The notes beneath the pieces were generated by a model. It did not search any database. It was not told where the DNA came from and saw only the letters and a list, made by a program, of their open reading frames with translations. This document shows positions 36,397 to 44,721 of a stretch of 63,122 bases of DNA, piece by piece. A program made the translations under genes and the position numbers. The stretch covers positions 1 to 63,122 of the forward strand of contig JAOUIA010000016.1 in the NCBI GenBank assembly GCA_029884335.1. The letters are read 5' to 3'. Positions within the stretch are counted from its first letter, which is position 1. Each line of letters starts with the position of its first letter. The DNA comes from Betaproteobacteria bacterium (GTDB lineage: Bacteria > Pseudomonadota > Gammaproteobacteria > Burkholderiales > Casimicrobiaceae).

Positions 36397-36428
36397 CCGC
36401 CGTCCCGTCCGTCGCCGCCGGACGGCGG
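36397..36428 (+). terminator. Hairpin after uspA
   Basis: The nine-base arms CCGCCGTCC and GGACGGCGG lie 12 bases after the uspA stop. No U-tract follows. In such GC-rich DNA this may still end transcription. Confidence 0.4.
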
Positions 36429-36536
36429 GGCGTTGCGCGCGGGTTGCCGCGACAACGCTCCGAAAGGTAGAGTCGTCCCCCCGGCTCGGCGCGCGCTCGC
36501 GCGCGCCGAGCGCGGGCCTCCCTTCCCGCGGCCCCC

Positions 36537-36689
36537 GTGTCCAACATCATCGTCGGCCTCTTCGCGATCCTCCTCTGCGTCGTCAACGCGGTGGTGTGGA
36601 CGCTCGTGTCCGAGCTGCCGTTCATGGGCGCGGCCTGGGCGCTCGCGGCGGTCGCCTGCATCTGGATGCAGAAGTGGTCGCGCAACTGA
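36537..36689 (+). CDS. Small membrane protein (50 residues)
   Basis: A short frame starting GTG encodes SNIIVGLFAILLCVVNAVVW followed by TLVSELPFMGAAWALAAVAC and IWMQKWSRN. It has two hydrophobic helices separated by a short polar turn. Third codon positions are strongly GC-biased, as in neighbouring genes. No family is recognised. It lies between uspA and proS on the same strand. Confidence 0.55.
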   Translation: MSNIIVGLFAILLCVVNAVVWTLVSELPFMGAAWALAAVACIWMQKWSRN

Positions 36690-36850
36690 CCGGCCGGTCG
36701 AAGAGCGGGGCCGGACGCTCGTACGGCTCGTTTCGCGCGCAAGCCGCGGGTCGGTGGGGGAAAGCGGGCGACTGACCCCGCCTTTCGCGCGATCCGGCCG
36801 TCGGCGGGAAAGCGGGTAAGATTCAAGGTTTTGCATCCTCCGCCCGCCCG

Positions 36851-38578
36851 ATGCGCGCCTCCCGCTTCTTTCTTTCCACCGCCAAGGAAGCCCCTGCCGA
36901 AGCGGAGGTCGTCAGCCAGAAGCTGATGCTCCGCGCAGGCATGATCCGCAAGCTCTCCGCGGGCATCTACTCCTGGATGCCGCTCGGCCTGCGCACGCTG
37001 CGCAAGGTCGAGCAGGTCGTGCGCGAGGAGATGGACCGCGCCGGCGCGCTGGAGACGTACCTGCCGCACGTCGCGCCCGCCGAGCTGTGGCAGGAGACCG
37101 GGCGCTGGGACAAGTTCGGCCCGCAGCTCCTCAAGATCAGGGATCGCCACGAGCGCGACTTCCTGTTCGGCCCGACGCACGAGGAGGTGATCACCGACAT
37201 CGTGCGCCGCGACGTGCGCAGCTACCGCCAGCTGCCGGTCAACTTCTACCAGATCCAGGTCAAGTTCCGCGACGAGATCCGGCCGCGCTTCGGCGTCATG
37301 CGCGGGCGGGAGTTCCTGATGAAGGACGCGTACTCGTTCGACGTCGACCGCGACGCGCTGATGAAGAGCTACGACGCGATGTACCGCGCCTACGAGCGCA
37401 TCTTCACGCGGCTGGGCCTGCGCTTTCGCGCCGTCGAGGCGGACACCGGCGCGATCGGCGGCTTCGCCTCGCACGAGTTCCAGGTGCTCGCGGACTCGGG
37501 CGAGGACGCGATCGCGTGGTGCCCGCAGTCGCAGTACGCGGCCAACGTCGAGCAGGCCGAGGCGGTCGCCCCGCCGGGGCCGCGTCCCGCCCCCGGCGAG
37601 GCGATGCGCAAGGTGCCCACCCCCGGCCAGTCGACCTGCGAGGAAGTGACCGCGTTGCTGGAACTTCCGCTCGCGCGCAGCGTCAAGTGCCTGATGGCGA
37701 CGGCCGGCGACAAGGTGCACATGCTGCTCGTGCGCGGCGACCACATGGGCAACGAGGTCAAGATCGGCAAGCTCCCCGGCTTCGCCGGCTGGCGCTGGTC
37801 GACCGAGGCCGAGATCGTGCAGGCGACCGGCTGCGCGCCCGGCTACCTCGGCCCCGTCGGCCTGCCCGCGGGCGTGCCGCTGGTCGTGGACCGCGCGGTC
37901 GCCGTCATGGCCGACTTCGTCTGCGGGGCCAACGAGAAGGACTTCCACCTCGCCGGCGTCAACTTCGGCCGCGACTGCCGCGAGCCCGACGCGGTCGCCG
38001 ACCTGCGCAACGTGGTGAGCGGCGACCCCTCGCCCGACGGCAAGGGCGCGCTCGAGATCGTGCGCGGCATCGAGGTCGGGCACGTGTTCGCGCTGGGCAC
38101 GCGCTATTCGCGCGAGATGGGCGCGAGCTACCTCGATGCGAACGGGGCGTCGAAGCCGATCGAGATGGGCTGCTACGGCATCGGCGTCACGCGTGTCGTG
38201 GCCGCCGCGATCGAGCAGAACCACGACGAGCGCGGCATCGTGTGGACCGCGGCGATGGCGCCGTTCGGCGTCGCGATCGCGGCGGTCGGCTACGACCGCA
38301 GCGAGGCCGTCCGCGCGGCCGCTGACAGGCTCCACGACGAGCTGGAAGCGGCGGGCGTGGACGTGTTGCTGGACGACCGCGGCGAGCGGCCTGGCGCGAT
38401 GTTTGCTGACCTCGAGCTGATCGGCATCCCGCATCGCGTGACGATCGGCGAGCGGGGCCTCAAGGACGGCAACGTCGAGTACCAGGCGAGACGCGACAAG
38501 GCGGCAACGCCGGTCCCGCTGGCGTCGATCGCGGCCTTCGTGCGCGACAAGCTGGCGGCAGGACGGGAGAACGGGTGA
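36851..38578 (+). CDS. proS: Prolyl-tRNA synthetase
   Basis: It charges tRNA-Pro and has a class II catalytic core. The 575-residue product is the bacterial type with an editing insertion: motif 1 region [17 protein letters not shown], motif 2 [21 protein letters not shown] (near residue 140), the YbaK-like editing domain (about residues 225-380, with [20 protein letters not shown]), motif 3 [20 protein letters not shown] and the anticodon-binding domain at the C-terminus. The stop overlaps the next start (GTGA). Confidence 0.97.
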   Translation: MRASRFFLSTAKEAPAEAEVVSQKLMLRAGMIRKLSAGIYSWMPLGLRTLRKVEQVVREEMDRAGALETYLPHVAPAELWQETGRWDKFGPQLLKIRDRHERDFLFGPTHEEVITDIVRRDVRSYRQLPVNFYQIQVKFRDEIRPRFGVMRGREFLMKDAYSFDVDRDALMKSYDAMYRAYERIFTRLGLRFRAVEADTGAIGGFASHEFQVLADSGEDAIAWCPQSQYAANVEQAEAVAPPGPRPAPGEAMRKVPTPGQSTCEEVTALLELPLARSVKCLMATAGDKVHMLLVRGDHMGNEVKIGKLPGFAGWRWSTEAEIVQATGCAPGYLGPVGLPAGVPLVVDRAVAVMADFVCGANEKDFHLAGVNFGRDCREPDAVADLRNVVSGDPSPDGKGALEIVRGIEVGHVFALGTRYSREMGASYLDANGASKPIEMGCYGIGVTRVVAAAIEQNHDERGIVWTAAMAPFGVAIAAVGYDRSEAVRAAADRLHDELEAAGVDVLLDDRGERPGAMFADLELIGIPHRVTIGERGLKDGNVEYQARRDKAATPVPLASIAAFVRDKLAAGRENG

Positions 38579-39234
38579 CGCTGCACGGCACGATCTGGCG
38601 GCTGCGGACGGTCGCGGCGCTCGCGCTGGCGGCCGCGGTCGCGCTCGCGCCGTCGCCGGCGCGCGCCGGCGCGCAGGCCGAGGAGGCGCTGGCGCCGTCG
38701 GTGGTGACGGTCCTCGCGCGCTCGATCTCCGATCGCCCCGTGCCGTCCGACTACGCTTTCCGCGCCGAAGTGCAGGCGTGGCTCGCGGCGACCGCCCCCA
38801 GGCTCGCGCCACGCGTCGCCGACGCGCGCGAGCGCCGCGAGCTGCTCGCCACGATCCACTACGAGGCCACGCGCGCGGGCCTCGACCCGCTGCTCGTGCT
38901 CGGCGTCATCCACCACGAGAGCGCATTCCGGAAGTACGCGGTGTCGTCGGCCGACGCGCGCGGCTACATGCAGGTGATGCCGTTCTGGACGCGGCTGATC
39001 GGCGCCCCTCAGCACAACCTCTTCCACCTGCGCACGAACCTCCGCTACGGTTGCGTGATCCTGCGCCACTATCTCGACCGCGAGAGCGGCGACCTCTTCC
39101 GCGCGCTCGGCCGCTACAACGGCAGCCTTGGCCGCAGCGAGTATCCGCAGGCGGTGCTCGCGGCGATGCGCCGCTACGATGCCGCGCCCGCGCCGCGCAC
39201 CGCGTCGCTCGGGGCCGCGCTTCCGCTGAAATGA
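38575..39234 (+). CDS. Lytic transglycosylase, SLT domain
   Basis: A periplasmic murein lytic transglycosylase that cleaves glycan strands without water. The 219-residue product has a signal peptide (to about residue 31, PSPARAG). Its SLT domain has the catalytic Glu in [16 protein letters not shown] (about residue 115), then [16 protein letters not shown] and [15 protein letters not shown]. It starts at GTG 38575 overlapping the proS stop. The stop TGA lies within the repeat sequence AAATGAGG. Confidence 0.88.
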   Translation: MTLHGTIWRLRTVAALALAAAVALAPSPARAGAQAEEALAPSVVTVLARSISDRPVPSDYAFRAEVQAWLAATAPRLAPRVADARERRELLATIHYEATRAGLDPLLVLGVIHHESAFRKYAVSSADARGYMQVMPFWTRLIGAPQHNLFHLRTNLRYGCVILRHYLDRESGDLFRALGRYNGSLGRSEYPQAVLAAMRRYDAAPAPRTASLGAALPLK

Positions 39235-39325
39235 GGTTGAGAGTCGAATTTCCGAGTCCTGGAAGTTCATTCTCCTCCGCGGAAATTCGACTCTGACCCT
39301 CATTTCCTGACCCTCGTTTCGGGGA
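39229..39325. repeat. GGGTCAGAGTC-type repeat after the lytic transglycosylase
   Basis: AAATGAGGTTGAGAGTCGAA and TTCGACTCTGACCCTCATTT form a long inverted repeat, with a further CCTGACCCTC. It begins on the stop codon of the preceding gene and ends 25 bases before gluQ. Same family as 15695-15812, 49686-49838 and 61326-61690. Confidence 0.82.
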
Positions 39326-39349
39326 CGAGGGCCGTCGCGCATTCGCACG

Positions 39350-40252
39350 ATGAGCTACGTCGGCCGTTTCGCTCCCTCGCCCACCGGGCCGCTGCACTTC
39401 GGCTCGCTCGTCGCCGCGCTCGCGAGCTGCTGCGACGCGCGCTCGCGCGGCGGCCGCTGGCTCGTGCGCATCGAGGACGTCGACGAGCCGCGCTCCCAGG
39501 CCGGCGCGGCCAGCGACATCCTGCGCAAGCTCGCGCGCTGCGGGTTCCGCTGGGACGGCGAGGTCGTCGTGCAGTCGGCGCGCACCGCGCTGTACGAGGC
39601 GGCGCTCGCGCGCCTCGTCGCCACGGGCCTCGCGTATCCCTGCGCGTGCACGCGGCGCGAACTCGAGAGCGCACCGATGGGCGCCGGCGGCGAGCGCGTG
39701 TACCCGGGCACCTGCCGCCAGGGCGTGCCGCCGGCGATCGCCGCGCGGACGCAGCGCGCGTGGCGCGTGAGGGTGGGCGAGGCGACGATTCACTTCGACG
39801 ACCGTTTGCAGCGCCGCTGCTCGCAGGCGTTGGCGACCGCGGTCGGCGACTTCGTGGTGAAGCGCGCCGACGGCCTTCACGCCTACCAGCTCGCGGTGGT
39901 CGTCGACGACGCCGAGCAGGGCGTGACGGACGTCGTGCGCGGCTTCGACCTGTGCGCATCGACGCCGCGGCAGATCCACCTGCAGCGCCTGCTCGGGCTG
40001 CCCACCCCGGCCTACCTGCACGTGCCCGTCGCGGTCGACGCGTCCGGCGAGAAGCTCTCCAAGCAGACGCGCGCGGCTGCGCTGCCCGAGGATCCGCTGC
40101 CGGCGCTCGTCGCCGCGTGGCGCTTCCTCGACCAGCCGGCGGGCGCCGCGGCGCCGCGCAGCGTCGGCGAGTTCTGGAACCACGCGCTCGCCGCGTGGGA
40201 CGCGGCGCGCCTGCCGCCGGCGGCGATGCTGCCCGCGCCGCCCGGCGTATAA
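39350..40252 (+). CDS. gluQ: Glutamyl-Q tRNA(Asp) synthetase
   Basis: It attaches glutamate to queuosine 34 of tRNA-Asp. The 300-residue product is a truncated GluRS lacking the anticodon-binding domain. The HIGH-like site is [20 protein letters not shown] (residues 5-24). The zinc ligands include [10 protein letters not shown] and YPGTCR, and the KMSKS-like motif is EKLSKQTRA. The window also encodes queG, from the same queuosine pathway. Confidence 0.93.
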   Translation: MSYVGRFAPSPTGPLHFGSLVAALASCCDARSRGGRWLVRIEDVDEPRSQAGAASDILRKLARCGFRWDGEVVVQSARTALYEAALARLVATGLAYPCACTRRELESAPMGAGGERVYPGTCRQGVPPAIAARTQRAWRVRVGEATIHFDDRLQRRCSQALATAVGDFVVKRADGLHAYQLAVVVDDAEQGVTDVVRGFDLCASTPRQIHLQRLLGLPTPAYLHVPVAVDASGEKLSKQTRAAALPEDPLPALVAAWRFLDQPAGAAAPRSVGEFWNHALAAWDAARLPPAAMLPAPPGV

Positions 40253-40253
40253 T
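40248..40253 (+). promoter_or_regulatory. TATAAT -10 box before the BPH gene
   Basis: A perfect TATAAT overlaps the gluQ stop codon and lies 30 bases before the next ATG. No clear -35. Confidence 0.5.
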
Positions 40254-40282
40254 CCGCGGCCCTTGAGCCAGCCAGGTCCCGC

Positions 40283-40855
40283 ATGACCACGCTCGTCGCC
40301 GTGCGCAAGCACGACCAGATCGTCATCGCCGCCGATTCGCTCACCACGTTCGGCGACATCCGCCTCGGCGCGCAGCACGACGCGAGCTACGACAAGATCG
40401 TCCGCCACCGCGACAACTACATCGGCCTGTGCGGTTCGGCCGCGCACCAGCTCGTCTTCGAGAGCCTGCTCAAGCGCCACCCCGAGTGCGACTTCGGCTC
40501 GCGGCTCGCGATCTTCGAGACGATGCGGAAGTTCCACCCGATCCTCAAGGAGCAGCACTACCTCAACCCGAAGGAGGAGGAGGACGACCCCTACGAGTCG
40601 ACGCAGATCACCGCGCTCGTCGCGAACCCGCAGGGCATCTTCGGCGTGTACTCGATGCGCGAGGTGTTCGAGTACACGAGCTTCTGGGCGGTCGGCTCGG
40701 GCAAGGAGGTGGCGCTCGGCGCCATGCACGCGCTCTACCCGCGCCTGCGCACCGCCGAGGCCGTGGCGCGCGCCGGCATCGAGGCCGGCGCGATGTTCGA
40801 CAAGAATTCCGCGCTCCCGATGACGCTGTACTCGCTGAAGGCCGCCGGTGGCTGA
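40283..40855 (+). CDS. Betaproteobacterial proteasome homologue (BPH)
   Basis: A 190-residue Ntn hydrolase of the proteasome/HslV fold. After removal of Met1 the N-terminal nucleophile is Thr (MTTLVAVRKHDQIVIAADS). Counting that Thr as 1, Asp17 sits in IAADS and Lys37 in SYDKIV, the equivalents of the catalytic Asp17 and Lys33 of proteasome beta subunits. Length and features fit BPH, a bacterial self-compartmentalised complex described as a double ring, rather than HslV (no hslU next to it) or the longer Anbu. Natural substrates are not known. hslO and hslR follow, which suggests a stress-related neighbourhood. The stop overlaps hslO. Confidence 0.88.
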   Translation: MTTLVAVRKHDQIVIAADSLTTFGDIRLGAQHDASYDKIVRHRDNYIGLCGSAAHQLVFESLLKRHPECDFGSRLAIFETMRKFHPILKEQHYLNPKEEEDDPYESTQITALVANPQGIFGVYSMREVFEYTSFWAVGSGKEVALGAMHALYPRLRTAEAVARAGIEAGAMFDKNSALPMTLYSLKAAGG

Positions 40856-41738
40856 CGCGCTCTCGCGCTTCCTGTTCGAGGGCGCGGGCGTGCGCGGCGC
40901 GCGCGTGAGCCTGGCCGGCTCGGTCCGCGCCGTCGTCGGCGCGCACCCCTACCCGCCCGCGGTCGTGCACGTGCTGCGCGAGCTCGCGGCCTGCGCGACC
41001 CTGCTCGCCGGGTCGCTCAAGTTCGACGGGACGCTGATCGTCCAGCTTGCCGGCGACGGTCCCGTGCGCCTGATCGTCGTCGAGTGCACCACGACGCTCG
41101 CGCTGCGCGCCACCGCGCAGTGGGACGAGGCGCGCGTGCGCGCGCTGGGCGACGACGCGACGCTGCGCGAGCTCTCCGGAGGCCCCGAGTCCGCCCGCCT
41201 CGCGATCACGCTCGACCCGCGCGCCGAGGGCGCGATGACGCAGGGCATCGTCGCGCTGGAGGCGGGCTCCGTCGCGCAGCTGTTCGAGCACTACCTGACG
41301 TCCTCCGAGCAGATTGCCTCGAAGCTCGCGCTCGCGCAGTCCGGCGGCGAGGTGGCCGGCGTGCTGCTGCAGCGCCTGCCCGGTTCGACGGCGCACGACG
41401 ACGCCGTGTGGCGCGAAGCGTGCGCGGCGCTGGACGCCGCCGACATGCCGGCGCTGGGGCTCGCCGCCACGAGCGACGCCGGGCTCGCGGCGCTGTTTCC
41501 CGGACGCGACCTGCGCGTCTTCCGCCCCGCGACGCCGCGCGCCGAGTGCTCCTGCTCGCCCGCCCGCGTCGAGGGCGCGCTGCGCATCGCCGGGCGGGGC
41601 GAGATCGAGGCGGCGCTCGCCGAGCAGGGCCGCGTCGAGGTGGTCTGCGAGTTCTGCGGCCGGCAGTACGTGTTCGCGCCCGCCGAGGCGCGCGCGCTGT
41701 TCGCGCCGCAGGGCAAGGCGCGAGTCACGCGGCACTGA
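40848..41738 (+). CDS. hslO: Redox-regulated chaperonin Hsp33
   Basis: A cytosolic holdase activated by oxidation of a zinc-bound Cys cluster. The 296-residue product has the four zinc Cys as CSC (about residue 229) and CEFC (about residue 265) at the C-terminus, and YLTSSEQIASKLAL in the core. It starts at GTG 40848, eight bases inside the BPH gene, so the two are translationally linked. Confidence 0.94.
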   Translation: MADALSRFLFEGAGVRGARVSLAGSVRAVVGAHPYPPAVVHVLRELAACATLLAGSLKFDGTLIVQLAGDGPVRLIVVECTTTLALRATAQWDEARVRALGDDATLRELSGGPESARLAITLDPRAEGAMTQGIVALEAGSVAQLFEHYLTSSEQIASKLALAQSGGEVAGVLLQRLPGSTAHDDAVWREACAALDAADMPALGLAATSDAGLAALFPGRDLRVFRPATPRAECSCSPARVEGALRIAGRGEIEAALAEQGRVEVVCEFCGRQYVFAPAEARALFAPQGKARVTRH

Positions 41739-41751
41739 CGCGCGAGGCGCG

Positions 41752-42378
41752 ATGGCGCTCTACGTGCCCCCCGCATTCGCCGCCGGCGACCGCTCGCTCG
41801 CGCTGGCGCTGATCGACGAGCACCCGTTCGCCACGCTGGTGACGCCCGCGGGTGCCGAGCCGCAGGTGACGCATCTGCCATTGCTGCGCGACGGCGACGT
41901 CCTGCTCGGCCACGTCGCGCGCGCGAACCCGCACTGGCGCAGCTTCGCCGAAGCCGACTCGCTGGCCGTCTTCGCCGGCCCGCACGCCTACGTTTCGCCG
42001 ACGTGGTACGCCGCGCCGAAGGCCGCGGTGCCGACCTGGAACTTCACCGCCGTCCACGTGCACGGCCGCATCGCGGTCATCGACGACGCGCGCGAGCGCG
42101 CAGACGTCGTCGACCGCCTCGTCGCGCGCTTCGAGGGCGCGGGCGAGGACGCCTGGCGCTTCGCGCTCACGGGGCGCGAGCGCGAAGCGATGCTCGGCGC
42201 GATCGTCGCCTTCCGCATGCCGATCGGGCGCCTGGAAGCGAAGCTCAAGCTCTCGCAGAACCGCGGCGCGGACGATCGCGCGCGCGTCGCCGCCGCGCTC
42301 GCGCGAAGCGATGACGCGCAGGCGCAGGCGACCGCGGGGTGGATGCGCCGCACCGGCGCCTTCGACGATGACCGCTAG
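41752..42378 (+). CDS. FMN-binding protein, PaiB family
   Basis: A 208-residue product of the PaiB family, once named for repression of sporulation proteases but probably an FMN-binding redox or regulatory protein. It has MALYVPPAFAAGDR at the start, LVTPAGAEPQVTHLPLL, FAGPHAYVSPTWYA, VPTWNFTAVHVHG and the late IGRLEAKLKLSQNRG. It sits between hslO and hslR and overlaps hslR by 11 bases. Confidence 0.9.
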   Translation: MALYVPPAFAAGDRSLALALIDEHPFATLVTPAGAEPQVTHLPLLRDGDVLLGHVARANPHWRSFAEADSLAVFAGPHAYVSPTWYAAPKAAVPTWNFTAVHVHGRIAVIDDARERADVVDRLVARFEGAGEDAWRFALTGREREAMLGAIVAFRMPIGRLEAKLKLSQNRGADDRARVAAALARSDDAQAQATAGWMRRTGAFDDDR

Positions 42379-42766
42379 CGCCGCCACGGAGCGGCTGCGC
42401 ATCGACAAGTGGCTGTGGGCGGCGCGCTTCTACAAGACGCGCAGCCTCGCCGCCGCCGCAGTCGAGTCGGGCCAGGTGCGCGTGGGCGGCGAGCGCGTGA
42501 AGCCCTCGCGCGCGCTGCGCGAAGGCGAGATCGTCGCCGTGCGCCGCGCGGGCCTCGTGTGGGAGGTCGTCGTGACCGCACTCGCGGAGCGCCGCGGCTC
42601 GGCCGCCGACGCCGCGAAGCTGTACCTTGAGATCGAGGCCAGCGCCGCGGTTCGCGCAGAGGAAGTCGCGAAGCGGCGCGCCGCCGCCGCCGCCGGGCCG
42701 CGGCTCGACGGCCGCCCGACCAAGCGCGACCGCCGCCGGTTGCAGGACTTCCTCGACGAACCCTAG
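42368..42766 (+). CDS. hslR: Heat shock protein 15 (S4 RNA-binding)
   Basis: It binds stalled 50S subunits carrying nascent-chain tRNA. The 132-residue product has an S4 domain at residues 9-70 (RLRIDKWLWAARFYKTRSLA, and QVRVGGERVKPSRAL) and a basic C-terminal tail (PTKRDRRRLQDFLDEP). ATG 42368 is chosen because the S4 domain starts just after it. The TAG stop is the CTAG end of the repeat element at 42763-42994. Confidence 0.92.
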   Translation: MTASAATERLRIDKWLWAARFYKTRSLAAAAVESGQVRVGGERVKPSRALREGEIVAVRRAGLVWEVVVTALAERRGSAADAAKLYLEIEASAAVRAEEVAKRRAAAAAGPRLDGRPTKRDRRRLQDFLDEP

Positions 42767-42994
42767 AACGGCGACCTGCAACTAACGCAACGTGCCGGCA
42801 TGGGCACAACAGATCAGATCGTCGTCCCCGCGAAGCCTGCCCCCGAGGACATCAGTCGGGGGGCGGGGACCCAGCGTCTCGTCAATTCGACAAGCTGGCT
42901 GGCACGAAAGACACTGGGTCCCCGCCTTCGCGGGGACGACGTATGAGCTGAATTCATGGATCGGCGAACCAACGTACTGAAGCTTCACAGCTAG
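42763..42994. repeat. CTAG-flanked palindromic element R1
   Basis: A 232-bp element with CTAG at both ends. Left end CTAGAACGGCGACCTGC (type A), right end, read from outside, CTAGCTGTGAAGCTTCAG (type C). The core has TCGTCGTCCCCGCGAAG and GGGTCCCCGCCTTCGCGG arms and GGGGGGCGGGGACCCAGCG. Both CTAGs provide TAG stop codons, of hslR on the plus strand and of the 65-residue protein on the minus strand. Confidence 0.82.
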
Positions 42995-43188
42995 CCGTCG
43001 GGCTCGCGCGGCGCCGGCGGCGCGAACCGCCGCGCAAGCCACGCGAGCAGCAGGAACGCGATGCCGGCGATGCCAAGCGCGGAGACGGCCGTCATCCGGT
43101 CCTCGAAGGCGGCCACGGGGGCGATGGCGAGCGCCACGCCGATCAGCACGGCGCCGATCAGGCCGAGGACGCGGAACGCCTTCATCAT
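42991..43188 (-). CDS. Small membrane protein (65 residues)
   Basis: Two predicted helices (VLGLIGAVLIGVALAIAPVA, residues 7-26, and ALGIAGIAFLLLAWLARRF, 37-55) with a short loop and a Pro-rich tail. Unknown function. It is the third gene after the MerR regulator on the minus strand, 25 bases after the 58-residue protein. Its TAG stop comes from the R1 element. Confidence 0.6.
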   Translation of the reverse strand: MMKAFRVLGLIGAVLIGVALAIAPVAAFEDRMTAVSALGIAGIAFLLLAWLARRFAPPAPREPDG

Positions 43189-43213
43189 CGCGCGTGGCCG
43201 CGGGCGTGCCGCA

Positions 43214-43390
43214 TCAGCACAATCGCCAGTTGGCGAGCTCCAGCATCAGCGCGGGATCCTGGTAGCCGCGCAGCGCGAGCCAGGTGACGAGCGCTGCCGC
43301 GATCAGGCCGACGACGTGCCAGGCGAGGCGCGAAAAAGCGCGACGGCGCGGGATCGCCGCGCCGTCGAGGGGGTCGGTTGCGGGGATCAC
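43214..43390 (-). CDS. Small single-helix membrane protein (58 residues)
   Basis: A GTG-started frame nine bases after the MerR gene. It encodes a basic N-terminus (AAIPRRRAFSRLAW), one helix (HVVGLIAAALVTWLAL) and a tail YQDPALMLELANWRLC that ends in Cys. Codon third positions are strongly GC-biased. No family with known function is recognised. Confidence 0.55.
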   Translation of the reverse strand: MIPATDPLDGAAIPRRRAFSRLAWHVVGLIAAALVTWLALRGYQDPALMLELANWRLC

Positions 43391-43399
43391 CCCGCTACC

Positions 43400-44425
43400 T
43401 TAGCTCCGATTCTGGGGCTCCGGCAACATGCCGACGAGCGACATCGGCGACATCGGCAGCACGCCCAGCTCGCGCATCGTGCTCATGACCGAGCTGAAGT
43501 CCGCGGCGGTGCGCACGCTGGGGATCGCCTTGGCGAGCAGGTTGACCGCGCGGCCGCTGACGATGAGCGGGAGGTCCGCCGGCACTGCGCCGCGCAGGCC
43601 GCGGATCTCCTGGCCGGCGATCTTCCCGGAGATGCCCCGGTCGAACAGCAGCACGACTAGGTGCACCTTGTAGGCCTTGGCCGCGCCGGCGATCTCCTGC
43701 GCCGGCACGCCGGCGCCCAGCGTGAGGCAGTTGATCCCCTCGGTGAACAGCAGGAGCTCGAGGATGGCGAGCCCCAGCTGGTTGGGGTCGTTCGGCGGCG
43801 TGGCGAGCAGGATCTGGCGGGCGTCGCGCGTCGGCCGCACCAGGCGCGTCACGTCGCGCAGCAGGCGCTGGGCGAGCTCGGCGAAGCGCAGCTCCTGGAA
43901 GTTCTGCATCTCGCCGCGCACCACGCGCTCGTGCACGGCCTCGTTGAGCGGGATCAGCGTCTGCTCGAGGAACTTGCGCAGGCCCTGTCCCACCAGCAGC
44001 TTGGACAGGTGGTTGACCAGCTCGCCCACGCGGTGCTGTCCGAGCAGGCCGACGGCGGCCTCGATCTCGGGCGGCAGCGGCGAGGGTTCGCTCGCGGTCA
44101 GGCCGAGCATCGACTGCAGCGCGCCGTCGGCGAGCGGCACGACGGCGCCGGCGCGCCAGCCTTCCGACAGCAGCTGCTTGATCAGCTTGAGGCGCGCGAC
44201 CTGGTCGGGCGGGTAGACGCGGTCGCCGAAGGGGTCGCGCAGCGGCGCCGGGAAGCCGTACCGGCGCTGCCACATGTACAGTTGCTCGCGCCGCAGGCCG
44301 GTGATCCGGACCACTTCGCGGATGTGCAGCGCGCCCGTCGTGTCGGCAGTGGAAGCGTCGTTGGCTTCCACGGGGGTGACGGCCGGGTCGCGGTGCCGGG
44401 TCGGCGCCTTGATGAGGATGCCCAT
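43400..44425 (-). CDS. MerR-type regulator with degenerate B12-binding-like domain
   Basis: A 341-residue regulator. The N-terminal MerR helix-turn-helix (residues 32-100) has LHIREVVRITGLRREQLYMW and DRVYPPDQVARLKLIKQLLS. The C-terminal part has the two-domain architecture of CarH/LitR light and B12 sensors: a helical cap (EQTLIPLNEAVHERVVRGEM) and a Rossmann-like domain (GINCLTLGAGVPAQEIAG). The cap E-H pair is E-L here and no D-x-H-x-x-G is seen, so cobalamin binding is doubtful. AGGAAAGA precedes ATG 44425. It heads a minus-strand unit with two small membrane proteins, divergent from the PilZ-like gene. Confidence 0.78.
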   Translation of the reverse strand: MGILIKAPTRHRDPAVTPVEANDASTADTTGALHIREVVRITGLRREQLYMWQRRYGFPAPLRDPFGDRVYPPDQVARLKLIKQLLSEGWRAGAVVPLADGALQSMLGLTASEPSPLPPEIEAAVGLLGQHRVGELVNHLSKLLVGQGLRKFLEQTLIPLNEAVHERVVRGEMQNFQELRFAELAQRLLRDVTRLVRPTRDARQILLATPPNDPNQLGLAILELLLFTEGINCLTLGAGVPAQEIAGAAKAYKVHLVVLLFDRGISGKIAGQEIRGLRGAVPADLPLIVSGRAVNLLAKAIPSVRTAADFSSVMSTMRELGVLPMSPMSLVGMLPEPQNRS

Positions 44426-44462
44426 CGTCGTCTTTCCTGTACGTTTTGCGGCAGGTAGCGGC

Positions 44463-44480
44463 GTGCAGGATGTCCTGCAC
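44463..44480. promoter_or_regulatory. Palindrome GTGCAGGA-TG-TCCTGCAC before the MerR gene
   Basis: Two perfect eight-base arms lie 38 bases before the MerR-type gene, in its intergenic region with the PilZ-like gene. Position and symmetry suggest an autoregulatory operator. The other sequence in 44426-44721 shows no gene. Confidence 0.45.
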
Positions 44481-44721
44481 AGTAGCACGGCCAACCGGCC
44501 CGGCCGGTTCGCGGGGGACGCCCGGCATACCGGTGCGGACTTGTCATGCACTTTGCGTGCCATGCTGGACGAGCGGCGCTTGTCCGCCGGCGACCGCTGC
44601 GCCATCATCGGCACGCTTCGGGCCGCGCCTGCGCCCCCGGGGACCCTGCGCAGGGCTCCCGGGCGCGGTTCTTGCGCCCGGCATTGCCACCCACCCCGAG
44701 ACTCCTCGAACCATCGCAGCG

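Noticed and set aside
40283-40855. HslV protease subunit
   Set aside because: No hslU is adjacent and the sequence lacks typical HslV N-terminal TTI/GDGQ features; the Thr/Asp/Lys pattern and length fit BPH.
42763-42994. tRNA or small structured RNA gene in the long palindromes
   Set aside because: The hairpins recur as interspersed repeats with variable ends, and no cloverleaf, T-loop or CCA was found.
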